The position numbers and the translations under genes were made by a program. Positions 52,995 to 54,232 of a stretch of DNA of 54,232 nt are shown here, piece after piece. The DNA is from an uncultured Flavobacteriales bacterium (GTDB lineage: Bacteria; Bacteroidota; Bacteroidia; Flavobacteriales_E; Vicingaceae). The stretch is from NCBI GenBank assembly GCA_913048175.1, contig CAJWVX010000004.1, forward strand, positions 1 through 54,232. The letters are read 5' to 3'. Numbering within the stretch: the stretch's first letter is position 1; every line of letters starts with the position of its first letter. Below the pieces are notes generated by a model, which had not been told where the DNA came from, made no database searches, and saw only the letters and a program-made list of their open reading frames with translations.

Positions 52995-53294
52995 CTAAAA
53001 GAATTTCACTTCATGAATACATCTAATTGGTATAATCGTTGTTTTCTTAAGTATTACATTTTTATCAGTAAAACCCCAGATAGTAGTCTCTACTTTTTTT
53101 AACCCTTCAATATCTTCAAAAATAATTTTCACTTTTCTCTTCATGCTATTTCCTAAACGTGTACCCCTCAATATTCGAGCCTCTCTTTCTGTTCTCTCTT
53201 CTTCAGTTGATAAAACGTCTCCCTTTGGGAATGAAAACTCAGTAATCTCTTCTTTCTCAATAAGAACTGTAGTATCTTTTATCGCTGTGCTCAT
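52995..53294 (-). CDS. Conserved small cytosolic protein, unknown function
   Basis: A 99-residue protein with no signal peptide. The middle is Arg/Glu-rich (STEEERTEREARILRGTRLG) and the C-terminal half is a small beta fold: KVKIIFEDIEGLKKVETTIW, then KNVILKKTTIIPIRCIHEVKFF. The last strand pattern resembles small SH3-like or Hfq-like folds, but I would not assign one. Bacteroidota have similar stand-alone genes as far as I recall. It has its own terminator and begins about 120 nt after the frameshifted monooxygenase gene. Confidence 0.65.
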   Translation of the reverse strand: MSTAIKDTTVLIEKEEITEFSFPKGDVLSTEEERTEREARILRGTRLGNSMKRKVKIIFEDIEGLKKVETTIWGFTDKNVILKKTTIIPIRCIHEVKFF

Positions 53295-53412
53295 AATCTT
53301 TCGTTTTAATAATAAATATAAATAGGCTAAGTAAAGAAACGCAATAGTTTAAATAATGTTTCATTTTTAATCTAAAAAAAATCACAAACAATTGTATTTT
53401 AGATAATTAAAA

Positions 53413-53735
53413 TTATAAATCATCAAAACCATACTCTCTCTCAACCTTGGAAATTCGCACTACATAACTCTTGTACAAATCTGTTTTTCCTTTTATTTGA
53501 GCATCCAAATGACTTATATCCATTTTCCATTTCTGAATATAGTCTAAACTCTCCCAATAAGAAATGGTAATCCCTATTTCTTCTTGAGCGCTTTCAAAAC
53601 CTGAAAATCCTGATTGATTATCTACTAATTCAACCATTTTTTAGACATGTTATCATAAGTATTACTCTCCCTATTTTTAATAGATGAGAATATTACAGTA
53701 TAATAACGTGGGACTGGTGTTTTTACTAATTCCAT
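53413..53735 (-). pseudogene. Antibiotic biosynthesis monooxygenase (ABM) family gene with one frameshift
   Basis: Reading from an ATG at 53735 gives MELVKTPVPRYYTVIFSS, ending at a stop after MSKKWLN. The next frame continues MVELVDNQSGFSGFESAQEE, then GITISYWESLDYIQKWK and ISHLDAQIKGK, ending YKSYVVRISKVEREYGFDD. The two parts join if the run of six A (plus strand T, near 53634-53640) had seven. Together they would make an about 107-residue ferredoxin-like monooxygenase of the ABM type, complete with the final DYGF-like motif. So the gene is intact save for one missing base. Its substrate is unknown. Confidence 0.75.
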
Positions 53736-53865
53736 ATTCAATAATATTATCGTTATCAACGAACATTAAATTGATTATTTCATTTTACACTCTTAACAAA
53801 AAGCCACTAATTTTGATTCCAATCACCTAAGGTTCTCGGTCAAAACCAATCCCTCGTTTAAAAGA

Positions 53866-54232
53866 CTAAGCTATTGCTTTAATCATATCCTGCTGAGTAA
53901 TAATATGATGTTTATCTCCATCATAATTCACCATAACAGCTTTAGCTCCAGATTGAAATTGTTTTGAAATATCTTCAATCGAAGTATCACCTAAAACAAC
54001 AGGAAATGCACTTTCCATAATTGTTTTGACTGGTAATTCTTTCAATTCTGGATTTTCTAATAAAGCTGCAAACAAACGATTATCTGTCAATGAACCTACA
54101 AACTCTTTGTTTCCTGCAACAGGAATTTGAGAAACCCCATATTGATTCATTAATAAAATAGCTTGGGAAACTGGATCATCTTGACTAACTGTAACTAAGT
54201 GTTTACCAGCATGATCTTTAATTAAATCTAAA
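53866..54232 (-). CDS. CBS-domain C-terminus of a gene leaving the window (cystathionine beta-synthase-like)
   Basis: An open minus-strand frame runs from the window edge to a stop at 53866 (122 codons visible). It contains a pair of CBS domains: VTVSQDDPVSQAILLMNQYGVSQIPV, then VKTIMESAFPVVLGDTSIED with a final MVNYDGDKHHIITQQDMIKA. The pattern (SLTDNRLFAALLENPELKEL between the two) fits the C-terminal regulatory region of Bacteroidota cystathionine beta-synthase/PLP-dependent enzymes. CBS pairs bind adenosyl ligands. The catalytic part is outside the window, so the assignment is moderate. The 130 nt after it (53736-53865) hold nothing I recognise. Confidence 0.7.
   Translation of the reverse strand, partial: LDLIKDHAGKHLVTVSQDDPVSQAILLMNQYGVSQIPVAGNKEFVGSLTDNRLFAALLENPELKELPVKTIMESAFPVVLGDTSIEDISKQFQSGAKAVMVNYDGDKHHIITQQDMIKAIA

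Noticed and set aside
1-54232. tRNA, rRNA, CRISPR array, toxin-antitoxin or defence genes
   Set aside because: I looked in all gaps above 70 nt and saw no cloverleaf, repeat-spacer pattern or known defence protein.

Overview
The window is AT-rich chromosomal DNA from a member of the phylum Bacteroidota, most likely an aerobic, free-living relative of the Flavobacteriales. Evidence: type IX secretion (T9SS) sorting domains of both type A and type B, promoters of the Bacteroidota form (TTTG, 19-20 nt, TAnnTTTG), an alternative complex III (ActA-F) fused in one operon to a caa3/aa3-type oxidase, and the phylum-typical rimP-nusA-infB, rpsF-rpsR-rplI and rpsP-rimM blocks. It is mostly core genome; no phage, CRISPR array, tRNA or rRNA gene was seen.

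Layout. 1-3942 (+): outer-membrane DUF6029 protein, Omp28-like lipoprotein, small beta-barrel and UbiX flavin prenyltransferase. 3943-5237: a badly decayed IS256-like insertion sequence. 5238-11820 (-): large T9SS-secreted protein, queG, a frameshifted ferritin-like gene, ruvB, a beta-barrel and a small CxxC membrane protein. 11838-25793 (-): SCO copper chaperone, then (behind a terminator) the act-cox operon with genes for the quinol:cytochrome c oxidoreductase ActABCDEF and for oxidase subunits II, I, III, III-like and IV. Together these take electrons from menaquinol to oxygen. 26023-26433 (+): SPOR protein. 26509-31040 (-): infB, nusA, rimP. 31210-32336 (-): ribosomal proteins L9, S18, S6. 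33191-38049 (+): dnaX in two frames joined at a run of ten A, then an M16 peptidase. 38388-41354 (+): rpsP, rimM, a small membrane protein, trmN6-like methyltransferase, fdhD. 41343-48413 (-): T9SS type B protein, DUF4924, OmpH/Skp-like chaperone, SiaC-like DUF1987 protein and an M61 peptidase-LytS-LytTR operon. 48503-50345 (+): AcpH-like hydrolase, secreted protein, Smr-domain protein and a small membrane protein. 50392-54232 (-): a DsbD with a duplicated N-terminal domain, two small genes (one frameshifted) and the CBS-domain end of a gene that leaves the window.

The most interesting signals are regulatory. First, dnaX is split at A10 exactly at the gamma/tau boundary, with tau's C-terminal part intact in the -1 frame; this looks like programmed slippage but could be a homopolymer error. 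Second, a compact intrinsic terminator lies between a near-consensus promoter and the rimP start codon, which would suit NusA autoregulation by attenuation. Two other single-base frameshifts (9232-9790 and 53413-53735) lie at or near short homopolymers, so sequencing error must be weighed for all three.
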